Shown: positions 49,643 to 58,337, counted from the first letter of the stretch. The stretch is DNA of 64,000 bases from WHSO01 sp050485485 (GCA_050485485.1 JBJHBM010000010.1:1-64000); one strand, 5' to 3'. The notes: generated from the sequence alone by a model not told the origin. A program made the numbers and translations.

Positions 49643-49993
49643 ATGGCCGTCGAGCTCTACCACAACCCCCGTTGCGTTACCTCGCGCAAGGCGCTCGGCC
49701 TATTGCGCGCGAAGGGCGTCGAGCCTGTCATCATCGAGTACCTCAAAACCCCGCCCAGCCGGTCACGGCTCAAGGCGCTGGCCACCCTGATGGGCCTCCA
49801 CCCCCGCGACCTGCTTCGTCGGCGCGAGAAGGCGGCGCTCAAGGCCGCAGGGATCGACCCCGCCACCGCCAGCGCCGATGCCGCGCTCGCGGCCATGACG
49901 GCCAACCCGGTGCTGATCGAGCGCCCGATCGCCGTCAACGGCCGCAAGGCCCGTCTCGGCCGTCCCCCCGAGAAGATTCTGGAGGTAGTCTAG
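49643..49993 (+). CDS. Arsenate reductase-like glutaredoxin-fold protein (ArsC/YfgD family)
   Basis: 116 residues. The active-site Cys11 is in HNPRCVTSRKAL, close to ArsC and YfgD motifs; conserved arginines follow in ERPI near 94 and LGRPPE near 105, the residues that bind the oxyanion in ArsC. The EYLKTPPSRSRLKALATLMG segment is also typical. ArsC enzymes reduce arsenate with glutathione and glutaredoxin; YfgD-type relatives are poorly characterised, so the substrate should not be assumed. The ATG at 49643 is preferred because GAAAGAAG lies just upstream; the one at 49628 is in frame. No other arsenic resistance gene is adjacent. Confidence 0.85.
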   Translation: MAVELYHNPRCVTSRKALGLLRAKGVEPVIIEYLKTPPSRSRLKALATLMGLHPRDLLRRREKAALKAAGIDPATASADAALAAMTANPVLIERPIAVNGRKARLGRPPEKILEVV

Positions 49994-50025
49994 ACCCGTC
50001 CCGCACGGTCTGCTATCCAGCGCCG

Positions 50026-50424
50026 ATGAACGACACGGCAACCATCAGCATCCGGATATCGCCCGGCGAGGTTCTCGACCGGCTCACCATCCTCGAGATC
50101 AAGTGCGAGCGCATGACGGATCCGACCAAGCTCGCCAACGTGCGCCACGAGCGCGACGAGCTCGCTGCGACGGTCGCGCGTACCATGCCCGCAACGCCGG
50201 AGATCAAGGCACTCCACGACGAGCTCAAGGCCATCAACGCCAAGCTATGGCAGATCGAGGACGACATCCGCAACTGCGAGCGCGCAGGCAACTTCGGCGA
50301 GACGTTCGTGGAGCTGGCACGCGCGGTTTACCGCACCAACGACGCGCGCGCGGCGGTCAAGCGCCGTATCAACGACGCGCTCGGCTCCGACCTCATCGAA
50401 GAGAAGTCCTACGCGCCCTATTGA
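50026..50424 (+). CDS. DUF6165 family protein, conserved unknown
   Basis: 132 residues with mostly helical, charged sequence. The start ISIRISPGEVLDRLTILEIKCERMTDPTKLANVRHERDELA (residues about 7-47) is a strongly conserved pattern of this domain family, whose function is not known. Later segments KALHDELKAINAKLWQIEDDIRNCER and YRTNDARAAVKRRINDAL suggest two long helices, possibly a coiled coil (about 62-90). No signal peptide or membrane helix. It lies 32 bp downstream of the ArsC-like gene in the same direction. Proteins of this kind are often encoded near glycan or sugar-transfer genes in other bacteria, but I see no such genes at this position. Confidence 0.85.
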   Translation: MNDTATISIRISPGEVLDRLTILEIKCERMTDPTKLANVRHERDELAATVARTMPATPEIKALHDELKAINAKLWQIEDDIRNCERAGNFGETFVELARAVYRTNDARAAVKRRINDALGSDLIEEKSYAPY

Positions 50425-50430
50425 CGCCCC

Positions 50431-50751
50431 TCAGCGCGGGCCGGCGATGATGATCGCAGCCCCTACAAGGCAGATGGCAGCCCCCGTCACGTCCCAGCGG
50501 TCTGGCCGAACACCTTCCACCAGCCACAGCCACGCAAGCGAGCTGGCGATATAGACCCCGCCATAGGCGGCATAAGCGCGGCCGGCGGCGAGACTGTCCA
50601 CCAGGGTCAGCAGATAGGCGAAGAACGCGAGCGCGCCGAGACCGGGCACGATCCACCACGCCGACTTGTCGAGCCGCAACCAGGCCCAGAACGCGAAACA
50701 CCCGGCGATTTCGGCAATCGCGGCGCCGAGGTAGGCAACGACGGTCGGCAT
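50431..50751 (-). CDS. ynfA: YnfA family (UPF0060) membrane protein
   Basis: 106 residues with four membrane helices. The motifs YLGAAIAEIAGCFAFWAWLRLDKSAWW near residue 7-33 and GRAYAAYGGVYIASSLAWLWLVEGVRPDRWD near 56-86 (the AYGG/YI signature) are diagnostic of YnfA, a small drug-metabolite transporter relative. E. coli and Shigella YnfA have been linked to efflux of cationic compounds. It lies 4 bp downstream of the Atm1-type ABC gene on the minus strand, so co-expression is likely. The stop is 6 bp from the DUF6165 stop on the other strand. Confidence 0.92.
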   Translation of the reverse strand: MPTVVAYLGAAIAEIAGCFAFWAWLRLDKSAWWIVPGLGALAFFAYLLTLVDSLAAGRAYAAYGGVYIASSLAWLWLVEGVRPDRWDVTGAAICLVGAAIIIAGPR

Positions 50752-50755
50752 CGCA

Positions 50756-52687
50756 CTATTCCCGGCCTGCGCCGGAGCCGTCGGGCGCGATGCCTTCGCG
50801 CGCCATCTCGCGCGCGGCAAGGTCGTCGGCAAAGTCGTGACGCAAGGTTTCCCGTAGCTGCGCCGCCTCCTGCTGGCGCGTCCACATGGCAGCGTAGCGT
50901 CCGCCCTGCGCCAACAGCATAGCGTGCGTGCCACGCTCGGCGATGCGTCCGTCGTCCAGCACGATGATCTCGTCGGCATCCACCACAGTAGAGAGCCTGT
51001 GGGCGATCACCAGCGTGGTACGGTTGCGTGAAACCTGCCGGAGCGCCGCCTGGATATCCTTCTCGGTCTGGGAATCGAGCGCCGAGGTAGCTTCATCGAA
51101 GATCAGGATGGCCGGATTCTTGAGCATGGTCCGTGCAATGGCGACACGCTGCTTTTCGCCGCCGGAGAGCTTGAGACCGCGTTCGCCGACCCGCGTGCGA
51201 TAACCCTGGGGCGTCGCCACGATGAAGTCGTGGATCGCGGCGAGGCGGGCAGCCTTCTCAATCTCGGCATCGGGCGATCCCGGCATGCCGTACGCGATAT
51301 TGTAGTGGATGGTATCGTTGAACAGCACCGTGTCCTGGGGAACGATGCCGATAGCCGCCCGCAGCGAAGCCTGGGTCACGTCGCGCAGGTCCTGGCCGTC
51401 GATGGTGACGCGCCCGGAATCGACGTCGTAGAACCGGAACAGGAGGCGTGAGATGGTGGACTTGCCCGCTCCCGACGGGCCGACGATGGCGACCGTGCGG
51501 CCCGCCGGCACCTTGAACGCCACGCCCTTGAGGATCGGTCGATCGCGATTGTAGCCGAAGGTGACATCCTCGAAGGCGACCTCGCCTCCGGCCACGGCGA
51601 GGTCGCGGGCATCCGGCCGATCCTGAATCTCGGGCGGCACCTGCATCAGATTGAACATGACCTCCATGTCGGTGAGCGATTGCTTGACCTCGCGGTAGAC
51701 ATAGCCGAGGAAGTCGAGCGGCGTGTAGAGCTGGATGAGGTAAGTCATCACCAGGACGAAGTCGCCGATGGTCATGGTGCCCGCCGCCACGCCCTGCCCT
51801 GCCATCAGCATCACGGCGACGAGACCGGCCGCGATGATGAGAGCTTGGCCCACGTTGAGCAGCGAAAGCGAGGTCTTGTTGCGCACCGCCGCACGTTCGT
51901 AACGCGACATTGCATGATCGTAGCGGTCGGCTTCGTGACCTTCGTTGCCGAAGTACTTGACGGTCTCGAAGTTGAGCAGGGAATCGATGGCGCGGGTATT
52001 GGCCTCCTGGTCGCGCGCGTTCATCTCACGCCGGAAGCGCAACCGCCATTCCGTCACGGCAAGCGTGAAGAAGATGTAGGTGCCGATGGTCACGAAGGTG
52101 ATGGAAGCGAACCAGATATCATAGAGCACCCAAAGGATAGCGCAGACCGCAATGATCTCGAGGATCGTCGGGATGATCGAAAACAGCATGAAGGCGAGCG
52201 TGAACTCGATCCCCCGCATTCCCCGTTCGATCGCCCGGCTGAGCCCGCCGGTCTGGCGGTCGAGGTGGAAGCGTAGGCTCAGGGTATGGAGATGGCGGAA
52301 CACCTGGGTCGCCACCCGGCGTACCGCGCGCTGTGTGACCTTGGCGAAGATGGCATCGCGGATCTCGTTGCCGGCCGCGGCGAGAAAACGCACGAGGCCG
52401 TAGGCGAAGATCAGCGCCACCGGCAGCACCAGCAGCTCCCCGCCGCGCGGCGTGAGCGCGTCCACTGCGCCCTTGTAGAGAATCGGCACGTAGACGTTGG
52501 CGACCAGCGCTACGACAAGCAGCAGAAGCGCGGCCACCACCCGCAGGCGCAGCTCGAGCGGATTGGCATGCCACAGGAACGGTATCAGGGAACGCATCAC
52601 GCGAATATCGATGCGACCCCCGAAGGTCTTGTACTCGGTGGTCTCGGGCGGTTGTGGCCGACGGATGCTGGCATTCTCCGCCGTCAT
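50756..52687 (-). CDS. ABC transporter, fused permease/ATPase, Atm1/HMT type
   Basis: 643 residues: six-helix exporter domain (about 30-330) and a nucleotide-binding domain (about 365-600) with Walker A GPSGAGKST near 411, the signature LSGGEKQRVAIAR near 513 and Walker B ILIFDEATSALD near 534. The membrane part contains HTLSLRFHLDRQTGGLSRAIERGMRGIEF near 133-161, a hallmark of Atm1-like (ABCB7/HMT) exporters that move glutathione conjugates or persulfides linked to Fe-S and heavy-metal handling. The ATG overlaps the isochorismatase gene stop by ATGA. ynfA follows 4 bp downstream. The exact substrate is unknown; a glutathione-linked one is inferred from the class. Confidence 0.92.
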   Translation of the reverse strand: MTAENASIRRPQPPETTEYKTFGGRIDIRVMRSLIPFLWHANPLELRLRVVAALLLLVVALVANVYVPILYKGAVDALTPRGGELLVLPVALIFAYGLVRFLAAAGNEIRDAIFAKVTQRAVRRVATQVFRHLHTLSLRFHLDRQTGGLSRAIERGMRGIEFTLAFMLFSIIPTILEIIAVCAILWVLYDIWFASITFVTIGTYIFFTLAVTEWRLRFRREMNARDQEANTRAIDSLLNFETVKYFGNEGHEADRYDHAMSRYERAAVRNKTSLSLLNVGQALIIAAGLVAVMLMAGQGVAAGTMTIGDFVLVMTYLIQLYTPLDFLGYVYREVKQSLTDMEVMFNLMQVPPEIQDRPDARDLAVAGGEVAFEDVTFGYNRDRPILKGVAFKVPAGRTVAIVGPSGAGKSTISRLLFRFYDVDSGRVTIDGQDLRDVTQASLRAAIGIVPQDTVLFNDTIHYNIAYGMPGSPDAEIEKAARLAAIHDFIVATPQGYRTRVGERGLKLSGGEKQRVAIARTMLKNPAILIFDEATSALDSQTEKDIQAALRQVSRNRTTLVIAHRLSTVVDADEIIVLDDGRIAERGTHAMLLAQGGRYAAMWTRQQEAAQLRETLRHDFADDLAAREMAREGIAPDGSGAGRE

Positions 52688-53394
52688 GGCAGCGGCGCCC
52701 TGGCGGCGGCGTTGGCCCGGAGATAGCCTTCCGCCTCGGCCGCCGTCATCACGTCGCCGAACGACAGGTAGAAGTTCTGCAGCGCCGCGTTATGGGCCTC
52801 GTCCGTCCGCGCAGCATTGGCGTCGGCGATCATGACGACGCGGAAATTGAGCATCATCGCGTCACGAGCAGTCGATTCGCAGCAAGTATTGGTAACGGTC
52901 CCAGTCACCAGGATCGTGTCCATACCCTCGCCCCTCAACACGGCTTCCAAGTTGCTCGATCCCGGGATGAAGGCGGAGAAGCGCGTTTTGTCAACGATCA
53001 GGTCGGCGGCACCGACCTCAAGCGCCGGGAAAAGCTCGAAGCCCGGTCCGTCCGCAACCATGCCCGCAAACCGCCGATCTCGCTGCGCCGGCAGGGTGAG
53101 ATCGTCGTAATAGACCGACCAGTCGCGCCGCGCCGCCTCGCTCGCCACCATGCGCACGAACACCACGCGCCCGCCGGTCTCGCGCACGGTCGCGGCGAGC
53201 CGATTGACGGTCGGCACGATTTCGGCCGCAACCGGAACGTAGGAATGCGCCACGGCCTCGTCGAGGAACCCGCGCTGCATATCGATCACCAGCAGTGCGG
53301 TCCGCGCGGGGTCCATGTCGGCGAAGGCATGGAACTGGCCACGCCGTGCCGTCACGTGATTCTTCACCCAGTCGGGAATGACGACCTTGTGCAT
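52684..53394 (-). CDS. Isochorismatase-fold cysteine hydrolase (first copy)
   Basis: 236 residues. The catalytic triad of the fold is visible: Asp in LVIDMQRGFLDEA near 33, Lys in DKTRFSAF near 138 and Cys in TNTCCESTARDAM near 170. The family includes nicotinamidases, N-carbamoylsarcosine amidases and ureidoacrylate hydrolases; the active-site loop with two Cys in a row is close to RutB-like and N-carbamoyl types. It overlaps the ABC exporter start by four bases. A 256-bp region with a near-palindromic AT-rich element separates it from the divergent FAH-family gene. The start at ATG 53394 gives MHKVVIPDWV; the earlier open frame is not conserved. Substrate unknown. Confidence 0.88.
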   Translation of the reverse strand: MHKVVIPDWVKNHVTARRGQFHAFADMDPARTALLVIDMQRGFLDEAVAHSYVPVAAEIVPTVNRLAATVRETGGRVVFVRMVASEAARRDWSVYYDDLTLPAQRDRRFAGMVADGPGFELFPALEVGAADLIVDKTRFSAFIPGSSNLEAVLRGEGMDTILVTGTVTNTCCESTARDAMMLNFRVVMIADANAARTDEAHNAALQNFYLSFGDVMTAAEAEGYLRANAAARAPLP

Positions 53395-53514
53395 GAGAGC
53401 CCCGGCACCGTGGCAGGAAGGTAGGCAGTATAGCGGCTCGCCCGAGTCCGCCCACGGGTTTGTGCACCTCCGTCCTTTGGGACGATACGGGTCGGGGGGG
53501 GGCTCCTTCCACAA

Positions 53515-53534
53515 TAACATTATGTGAATGATTA
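53515..53534. promoter_or_regulatory. Near-palindromic AT-rich operator candidate
   Basis: TAACATT (53515-53521) and AATGATTA (53527-53534) form an imperfect inverted repeat around ATGTG in an AT-rich island (about 53510-53540) of a GC-rich divergent region. It could serve both the isochorismatase and the FAH gene. No regulator gene is adjacent. Confidence 0.35.
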
Positions 53535-53650
53535 TCGAATTGGGGGGCACCTCGGCGCCGCCTGAGGCGTCCCGACGCATGGACAAGATCGCCCATCCCC
53601 GGTTTAATGCCGGCCCTGACAAGATCGGAGTATCGGGGAGAACGACCGGG

Positions 53651-54574
53651 ATGTACCAGCTGCTGAGCTATGCCGGGCCGGACGGCACGGCGCGTGCCGC
53701 CATCGCCGTGGACGGCGCCGCCTTCGACCTCGTGCGCGCGGCCGAAGCCGCCGGCAAGGCCCTGCCGGGCCCGCGGATCATCGACGCAGTCAGGTCATGG
53801 GACGCAGCGCGGCCAGTGCTCGCCGCCATCGCCGAAGCGGCCGCCACGGGCAGGACCGAGGCGGCGGCACTCGGCAAGGTCGAGGCGCTGGAACTCAGGG
53901 CGCCGCTCCTCTATCCCAATACGCTCTTCATGGCGGGCTCCAATTACGGCGCCCATACCCGCGAGATGGGCGGCGGCTACGACAAGACCACGCGGCGCCC
54001 CTATTTCTTCCAGAAGCTGGTACGCCAGGGCGTGATCGGCCCCGGCGAGGCGATCCGGCTGCCCCATGCCTCGAAGCAGGTGGATTGGGAGGTGGAGCTC
54101 GCCGTCGTCATCGGGCGGCCCGCGCGCAACGTGGCGGCGAAGGACGCGCTCGGCTACGTCGCCGGCTACACCATCTGCCACGACGTCTCCCTGCGCGATA
54201 TCGGGCACCGCGAGGACTGGCCCAACTGGTCGCGCGACTGGCTGATGCACAAGAGCTGCAACACGGGTGCGCCCATGGGCCCCGTGATGGTCCCGGCCGA
54301 GTTCATCGGCGATCCCCACGACCTCGATCTCAAGACCTGGGTCAACGACGAGCTCATGCAGAACTCGAACACGTCCGACATGACCTTCAACATCAACGAG
54401 CAGATCGAGTTTCTCTCGGGGCTCTTCACCCTGCTGCCGGGCGACGTGATTTCGACCGGCACGCCCTCGGGCGTGGGCCGGCCGCGCGGCATCTTCCTCA
54501 AGCCCGGCGACACGGTCCGGATGGAGATCGAGAAGATCGGGACGCTCGTCAACCCCGTCGTACAGGGCGACTGA
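53651..54574 (+). CDS. Fumarylacetoacetate hydrolase (FAH) family protein
   Basis: 307 residues. The FAH C-terminal catalytic domain runs from about residue 90: GSNYGAHTREMG, then the metal ligands in VDWEVELAVVIGRPARN (Glu-x-Glu) and YTICHDVSLRDIG (Asp), and the closing GDVISTGTPSGVG near 275. Members cleave C-C bonds of beta-diketones or isomerise and decarboxylate products of aromatic meta-cleavage. The ATG at 53651 with GAACGACCGGG upstream was chosen; an open frame extends to 53528 with no family match. A VOC-family gene converges on it with 6 bp between stops. It could handle the end of a ring-cleavage pathway, though no ring-cleavage dioxygenase is adjacent. Confidence 0.9.
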   Translation: MYQLLSYAGPDGTARAAIAVDGAAFDLVRAAEAAGKALPGPRIIDAVRSWDAARPVLAAIAEAAATGRTEAAALGKVEALELRAPLLYPNTLFMAGSNYGAHTREMGGGYDKTTRRPYFFQKLVRQGVIGPGEAIRLPHASKQVDWEVELAVVIGRPARNVAAKDALGYVAGYTICHDVSLRDIGHREDWPNWSRDWLMHKSCNTGAPMGPVMVPAEFIGDPHDLDLKTWVNDELMQNSNTSDMTFNINEQIEFLSGLFTLLPGDVISTGTPSGVGRPRGIFLKPGDTVRMEIEKIGTLVNPVVQGD

Positions 54575-54580
54575 AGCCGT

Positions 54581-54994
54581 CTATTCCCCCAAGGGCACGA
54601 TCTGGAGCCGGTGGCCGTCGGGATCGGAGAAATAGATACAGTCCGGGTCGCCCCGGCGGCCGCGCGCATCCACGCCATGCGCGGCGAGGGCCGCCTTGAC
54701 CTCGTCAACGGTGCCGCGCGTGACGGTGAAAGCGAGATGTGAAAGCTCCTCGCCCCGGCCCATATCGGCCTCGCCGTCGGCCGCGAACAGGCCGAACAGC
54801 TGCCCGCCGCAATGGAGGAAGGCGTAGCCCGCGCCCTTCGATTTAACCTCCATGCCGAGCACGCCACTGTAGAAGTCCACCGAGCGCGCCACGTCACGCA
54901 CGTAGAGCACCACGTGGTCGATACCGCTACAGACCACGGCCGGCGTCCTGGCCGACGTTCCGGTCGGTGTGCCTTTTGTCGATGTTCCGGTCAT
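54581..54994 (-). CDS. VOC (glyoxalase/bleomycin resistance/extradiol dioxygenase) family protein
   Basis: 137 residues, one VOC module pair. It runs SGIDHVVLYVRDVARSVDFYSGVLGMEV near 23-50, with His ligand candidate in IDHVV, LSHLAFTVTRG near 88 (second His) and a final YFSDPDGHRLQIVPL with a Glu-poor end; so the metal site is only partly recognisable. The first 20 residues are a Thr/Ser/Gly-rich low-complexity lead. The start at 54994 follows AAAGGAGG six bases upstream, which fixes it. Members include glyoxalase I, fosfomycin resistance proteins and extradiol dioxygenases; the function here is open. It is divergent from the PAP2-DUF368 fusion gene. Confidence 0.82.
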   Translation of the reverse strand: MTGTSTKGTPTGTSARTPAVVCSGIDHVVLYVRDVARSVDFYSGVLGMEVKSKGAGYAFLHCGGQLFGLFAADGEADMGRGEELSHLAFTVTRGTVDEVKAALAAHGVDARGRRGDPDCIYFSDPDGHRLQIVPLGE

Positions 54995-55151
54995 GGCGCG
55001 CCTCCTTTTGCGTCTGCTTCGGAGAAGCCCATAGGATAGCACGAAGCCCCGGAGCATGCTCTCCGCAAGGGCTGGACGTCATCGATCTGTAATTTTATAC
55101 CTTAAGTCGAATTTGCCGCTCGCCGTCACGACCCGAGGACGACCCGCGCCG

Positions 55152-56903
55152 ATGGCCACGACCCCCGATATCCCGGTTCCCGGCGCGACCGTCTCGGCAG
55201 AAGCCCGCGCCTTTCCCTTTGCGACCGTCTGGCGCCTCCGCGCCATGGGCATATGGGCTTGCGCGGCGGCAGCCCTTCTCGGCAGCTGGCTGATGCCGGC
55301 AACGCGTCCCGCCTGGGATGCGCTCGATCTCGCGTTCTTCCACCTGATCAACGGCACCGTCGCCTGGGGCGAGGCCGCCGCCATCTTCTGGGCGGTCACC
55401 GGCGACCGCCGCTTCGACTACCTGTCGGCGATCGTGGTGCTGGTCGCCTATCTCCTGTTTATCGCCGACCGCGACCGGGCCGGCTACCGCGACGGCCTCG
55501 CGCTCGGGGCCCTGACGGTGGCGGTGCTCGTGGTGGTGGTTGCAATCCAGCGCGAGAGCATTTCGCTGCCGCGGTTTTCGCCCTCGATCGCGCTCGAGTC
55601 TTATCACTCGATCCTGGCTCAGGTGCCGTGGTCGCGCGCCAAGGAAGGCTCCAACACCAGCTTTCCGGGCGATCATGCCACCGTCATGATGATCATCGCC
55701 GCCTTGTGGTGGCGGGGACTCGGGCACAGGGCCGGCCTCATCATGGCGGCTCTCGCGGTGCTGTTCACGCTGCCGCGCATGGCGGCCGGCGCCCACTGGC
55801 TGAGCGACGCGCTGGTGGGCGGCGGTTTCGTCACCCTGATCGCGCTGATGGTGGTCGATACGACCCCGATAGGCTGGTGGCTCTATCGTCCCCTGCGTCG
55901 CATGGTGGGCGGCACGCTCGACGCGTGGGAAAGGATCGAGCGCGGCCTCGCCGCGCCCGGTCGCGCCCCGGTCCACCCCAGGCGCCAAGTCCTGCGCGGC
56001 CTGTGCATCGGCATGGCCGATCTAGTGCCGGGCGTGAGCGGCGGCACCATGGCGCTGATTCTCGGCGTCTACCGGCGCCTGATCGGTGCCATCGCGGCGC
56101 TCGACCGCGAGTTCGCCCGGCTGCTGCTGCGCGGCCGCCCGATCGAAGCAATGCGCCGGATCGACCTCCTGTTCGTGCTGCCGATCATGGCGGGGATCGT
56201 CCTCGCCCTCGCCATCTTCAGCCGTGTGGTGCCGCTCCCGGTGCTGCTCGCCGAATTGCCCGAGATCATGTTCGGCCTGTTCTTCGGCCTGATCGCGGCC
56301 TCCATCGTCAACCTGTTCGGGCAAGTGCGCCCGCAGGTGATGGGAAGCTACGGCTGGCTCGCGCTCGGTGTCGGGCTCGGCCTTGCGGTGGTGCTGCTGG
56401 TGCCGGTGCGCACCCCTGACGACGCCTGGTTTCTGTTCCTGTGCGGCGTGGTCGCCGTGACCGCGATGCTGATCCCCGGCGTCTCCGGAGCCTTCGTCCT
56501 GCTGATCCTCGGCAAGTATGCCGACGCCATCGACGCCATCGGCCGGCTCGACCTCGGCTTCCTCGTGCCGCTCGCAGCGGGGGCCGTGTGCGGCGCGATC
56601 ATGGTGGCGCGGTCCGTGCGCTGGCTGCTGACGCGGTTCTACCGCCAAACCATGCTGACGGTGGTCGGCATCCTGGGCGGCTCGCTGCTGGCGGTATGGC
56701 CGTTCCAAGACTGGCACTACGAGGTGGTGGCCGGCAAGGCGCGGCTGGTGGCGAGCCAGCCGTACCTGCCCAACACCTTCGACGCCGGCGAGATCAGCGG
56801 GCTCGTGGCGATGGTCGTCGGCGTCTTCGCCTTCCGCCTGCTCGAGCGGCTTGCGCGCCGCGGCCCGGAGGCCGCCGCTACTCGGCTGCGTTCGCCCGAG
56901 TGA
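55152..56903 (+). CDS. PAP2 phosphatase-DUF368 fusion membrane protein (predicted polyprenyl pyrophosphate phosphatase plus polyprenyl-phosphate translocase)
   Basis: 583 residues and about fifteen membrane segments. Residues about 25-245 form a PAP2 domain: the second motif reads TSFPGDHA near 173 and the third RMAAGAHWLSD (R-x5-H-x3-D) near 213; the first K-x6-R-P motif is degenerate. Residues about 275-583 form a complete DUF368 domain with two related halves, ADLVPGVSGGTMALILGVY near 296 and IPGVSGAFVLLILGKYADAIDAI near 440. DUF368 proteins (PopT) are known polyprenyl-phosphate transporters, and PAP2 enzymes can make undecaprenyl phosphate from the pyrophosphate. One chain could thus dephosphorylate and flip the carrier. 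The ATG at 55152 follows CCGCGCCG without a clear ribosome binding site. Confidence 0.85.
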   Translation: MATTPDIPVPGATVSAEARAFPFATVWRLRAMGIWACAAAALLGSWLMPATRPAWDALDLAFFHLINGTVAWGEAAAIFWAVTGDRRFDYLSAIVVLVAYLLFIADRDRAGYRDGLALGALTVAVLVVVVAIQRESISLPRFSPSIALESYHSILAQVPWSRAKEGSNTSFPGDHATVMMIIAALWWRGLGHRAGLIMAALAVLFTLPRMAAGAHWLSDALVGGGFVTLIALMVVDTTPIGWWLYRPLRRMVGGTLDAWERIERGLAAPGRAPVHPRRQVLRGLCIGMADLVPGVSGGTMALILGVYRRLIGAIAALDREFARLLLRGRPIEAMRRIDLLFVLPIMAGIVLALAIFSRVVPLPVLLAELPEIMFGLFFGLIAASIVNLFGQVRPQVMGSYGWLALGVGLGLAVVLLVPVRTPDDAWFLFLCGVVAVTAMLIPGVSGAFVLLILGKYADAIDAIGRLDLGFLVPLAAGAVCGAIMVARSVRWLLTRFYRQTMLTVVGILGGSLLAVWPFQDWHYEVVAGKARLVASQPYLPNTFDAGEISGLVAMVVGVFAFRLLERLARRGPEAAATRLRSPE

Positions 56904-58095
56904 CCGGGCCCGCCGCCGCCGGGCCCAGCAGCTCGGCCAAGCTCTTGGGCGAGAAGATATCGCGGCTCAGCTCGGAGACGTTGCGGCAGCCGACGTAGGC
57001 CATTGTCTTCTCGAACTCGGTCTTGAGGATCGCGAGCGCCTTCTCGGCACCGGCCTGCCCGCCGCTCGAGATGCCGTAGAGCGTGGGACGCCCGCTGAAC
57101 ACCGCGTGGGCGCCGAGCGCCAGGGCCTTCACGATGTCACTGCCGCGCCGGATGCCGCTGTCGAGGAACACCGTGGTGCGGTCGCCGACGGCGGCCACCA
57201 CCTCGGGCAGGATATCGAGCGTCGGCGCGGCCGCATCGAGCGCGCGGCCGCCGTGGTTGGAGACGACGATGCCGTCGGCGCCGCTTTCGACCGCCGCCGC
57301 CGCGTCCTCGGCGCGCAGGATCCCCTTCACCACCAGCTTGCCCGGCCAGAAGTCGCGCAGCTTGCGGATGTCGGCCCAGGTCATGGCGTGATGGCGCATC
57401 GGGCTGCCGCCGCCAGCGCCCGTCGTGATGCGATGGGCGTACTTTTCCGGATAGTTCTCGTGGCGCGGCATTCCGGTGGTGGCGAGATAGCGAAGCATCG
57501 TCCCCGCCAGCCATTCGGGATGCAGCATCATGTCGGCGAGCGATTGCGCGGACAGACGGAACGGGATCGAGAAACCGTTGCGCTTGTTGTATTCGCGGTT
57601 GTTGCCGAGCGCCCCGTCGATGGTCACCACCAGCGTCTCCGCGCCGGCGTCGCGCGCGCGCGCGACCAGCTGGTAGGAGAGATCCTCCTCCTTCCACATG
57701 TAGAGCTGGAACCAGAAACGCCCGCCCGCCTCCGCGATCGTCTCCATGGCGGTAATCGAACCCGTCGCGAGCGTGAACGGCACGCCCTTCGCCGCGGCCG
57801 CCTTGGCGAGCTGCAACTCGCCCTGGTGCCAGCACAGGCCGGCGACGCCGGTCGGCGAGATCACCAGCGGAAACTCGATGCGCTTGCCGAAGATATCGAC
57901 GCCCATGTCGCGCTTGGTGAGGTCCACCATGAATTTGGTGCGCAGCTTGAGGCGCTTGAACACCTCGCGGTTGTCGGCCAGCGCGACCTCGTCCTCGGCG
58001 CCGCGGTCCACGTATTCGAATACCCCTTTAGGCAGGCGGCGGCGCGCGACTTCGCGCATGTCGGCAATGTTGTAGCAACGATCCAGTCGCGACAT
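56878..58095 (-). CDS. Alpha-hydroxy-acid oxidase/dehydrogenase (FMN-dependent, LldD/MdlB family)
   Basis: 405 residues, FMN TIM-barrel. The N-terminal YNIADMREVARRRLPKGVFEYVDRGAEDE (about 10-38) and PLVISPTGVAGLCWHQGE are family segments. The catalytic His/Arg region SNHGGRALDAAAPTLDILP is near 287 and the phosphate-binding DSGIRRGSDIVKALALGAHAVFSGRP near 320-345. Enzymes oxidise (S)-lactate, mandelate or glycolate, passing electrons to quinones or oxygen. The start at 58095 is preferred because GGGGAG lies six bases upstream; an ATG two codons earlier abuts it. Its 3' end overlaps the convergent fusion gene by 26 bp. It is divergent from an orphan Bug-type binding protein, suggesting that protein imports a 2-hydroxy acid. 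Confidence 0.92.
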   Translation of the reverse strand: MSRLDRCYNIADMREVARRRLPKGVFEYVDRGAEDEVALADNREVFKRLKLRTKFMVDLTKRDMGVDIFGKRIEFPLVISPTGVAGLCWHQGELQLAKAAAAKGVPFTLATGSITAMETIAEAGGRFWFQLYMWKEEDLSYQLVARARDAGAETLVVTIDGALGNNREYNKRNGFSIPFRLSAQSLADMMLHPEWLAGTMLRYLATTGMPRHENYPEKYAHRITTGAGGGSPMRHHAMTWADIRKLRDFWPGKLVVKGILRAEDAAAAVESGADGIVVSNHGGRALDAAAPTLDILPEVVAAVGDRTTVFLDSGIRRGSDIVKALALGAHAVFSGRPTLYGISSGGQAGAEKALAILKTEFEKTMAYVGCRNVSELSRDIFSPKSLAELLGPAAAGPVTRANAAE

Positions 58096-58337
58096 GGACA
58101 TCTCCCCGTGGTTGCGGATTCTGGGCCCGGACGGCCGATCCGCTGCCCCAACAATACCCGGGGCCGCCCCAAAAACAATGCCGTCCCGCGCCGGGCGGCC
58201 TGGCCGTCCGATGGACAGCGGCCGGGCCCCTGTGCCAATCTTGACCCGACCGGCCGCACCTAGGTGAAGACCGGGGGTGCGGGTGACCGCGGCGAAGGCC
58301 CTGTGCCGGGCCGCGGTCGTTACGAGGGGAGCACGCC

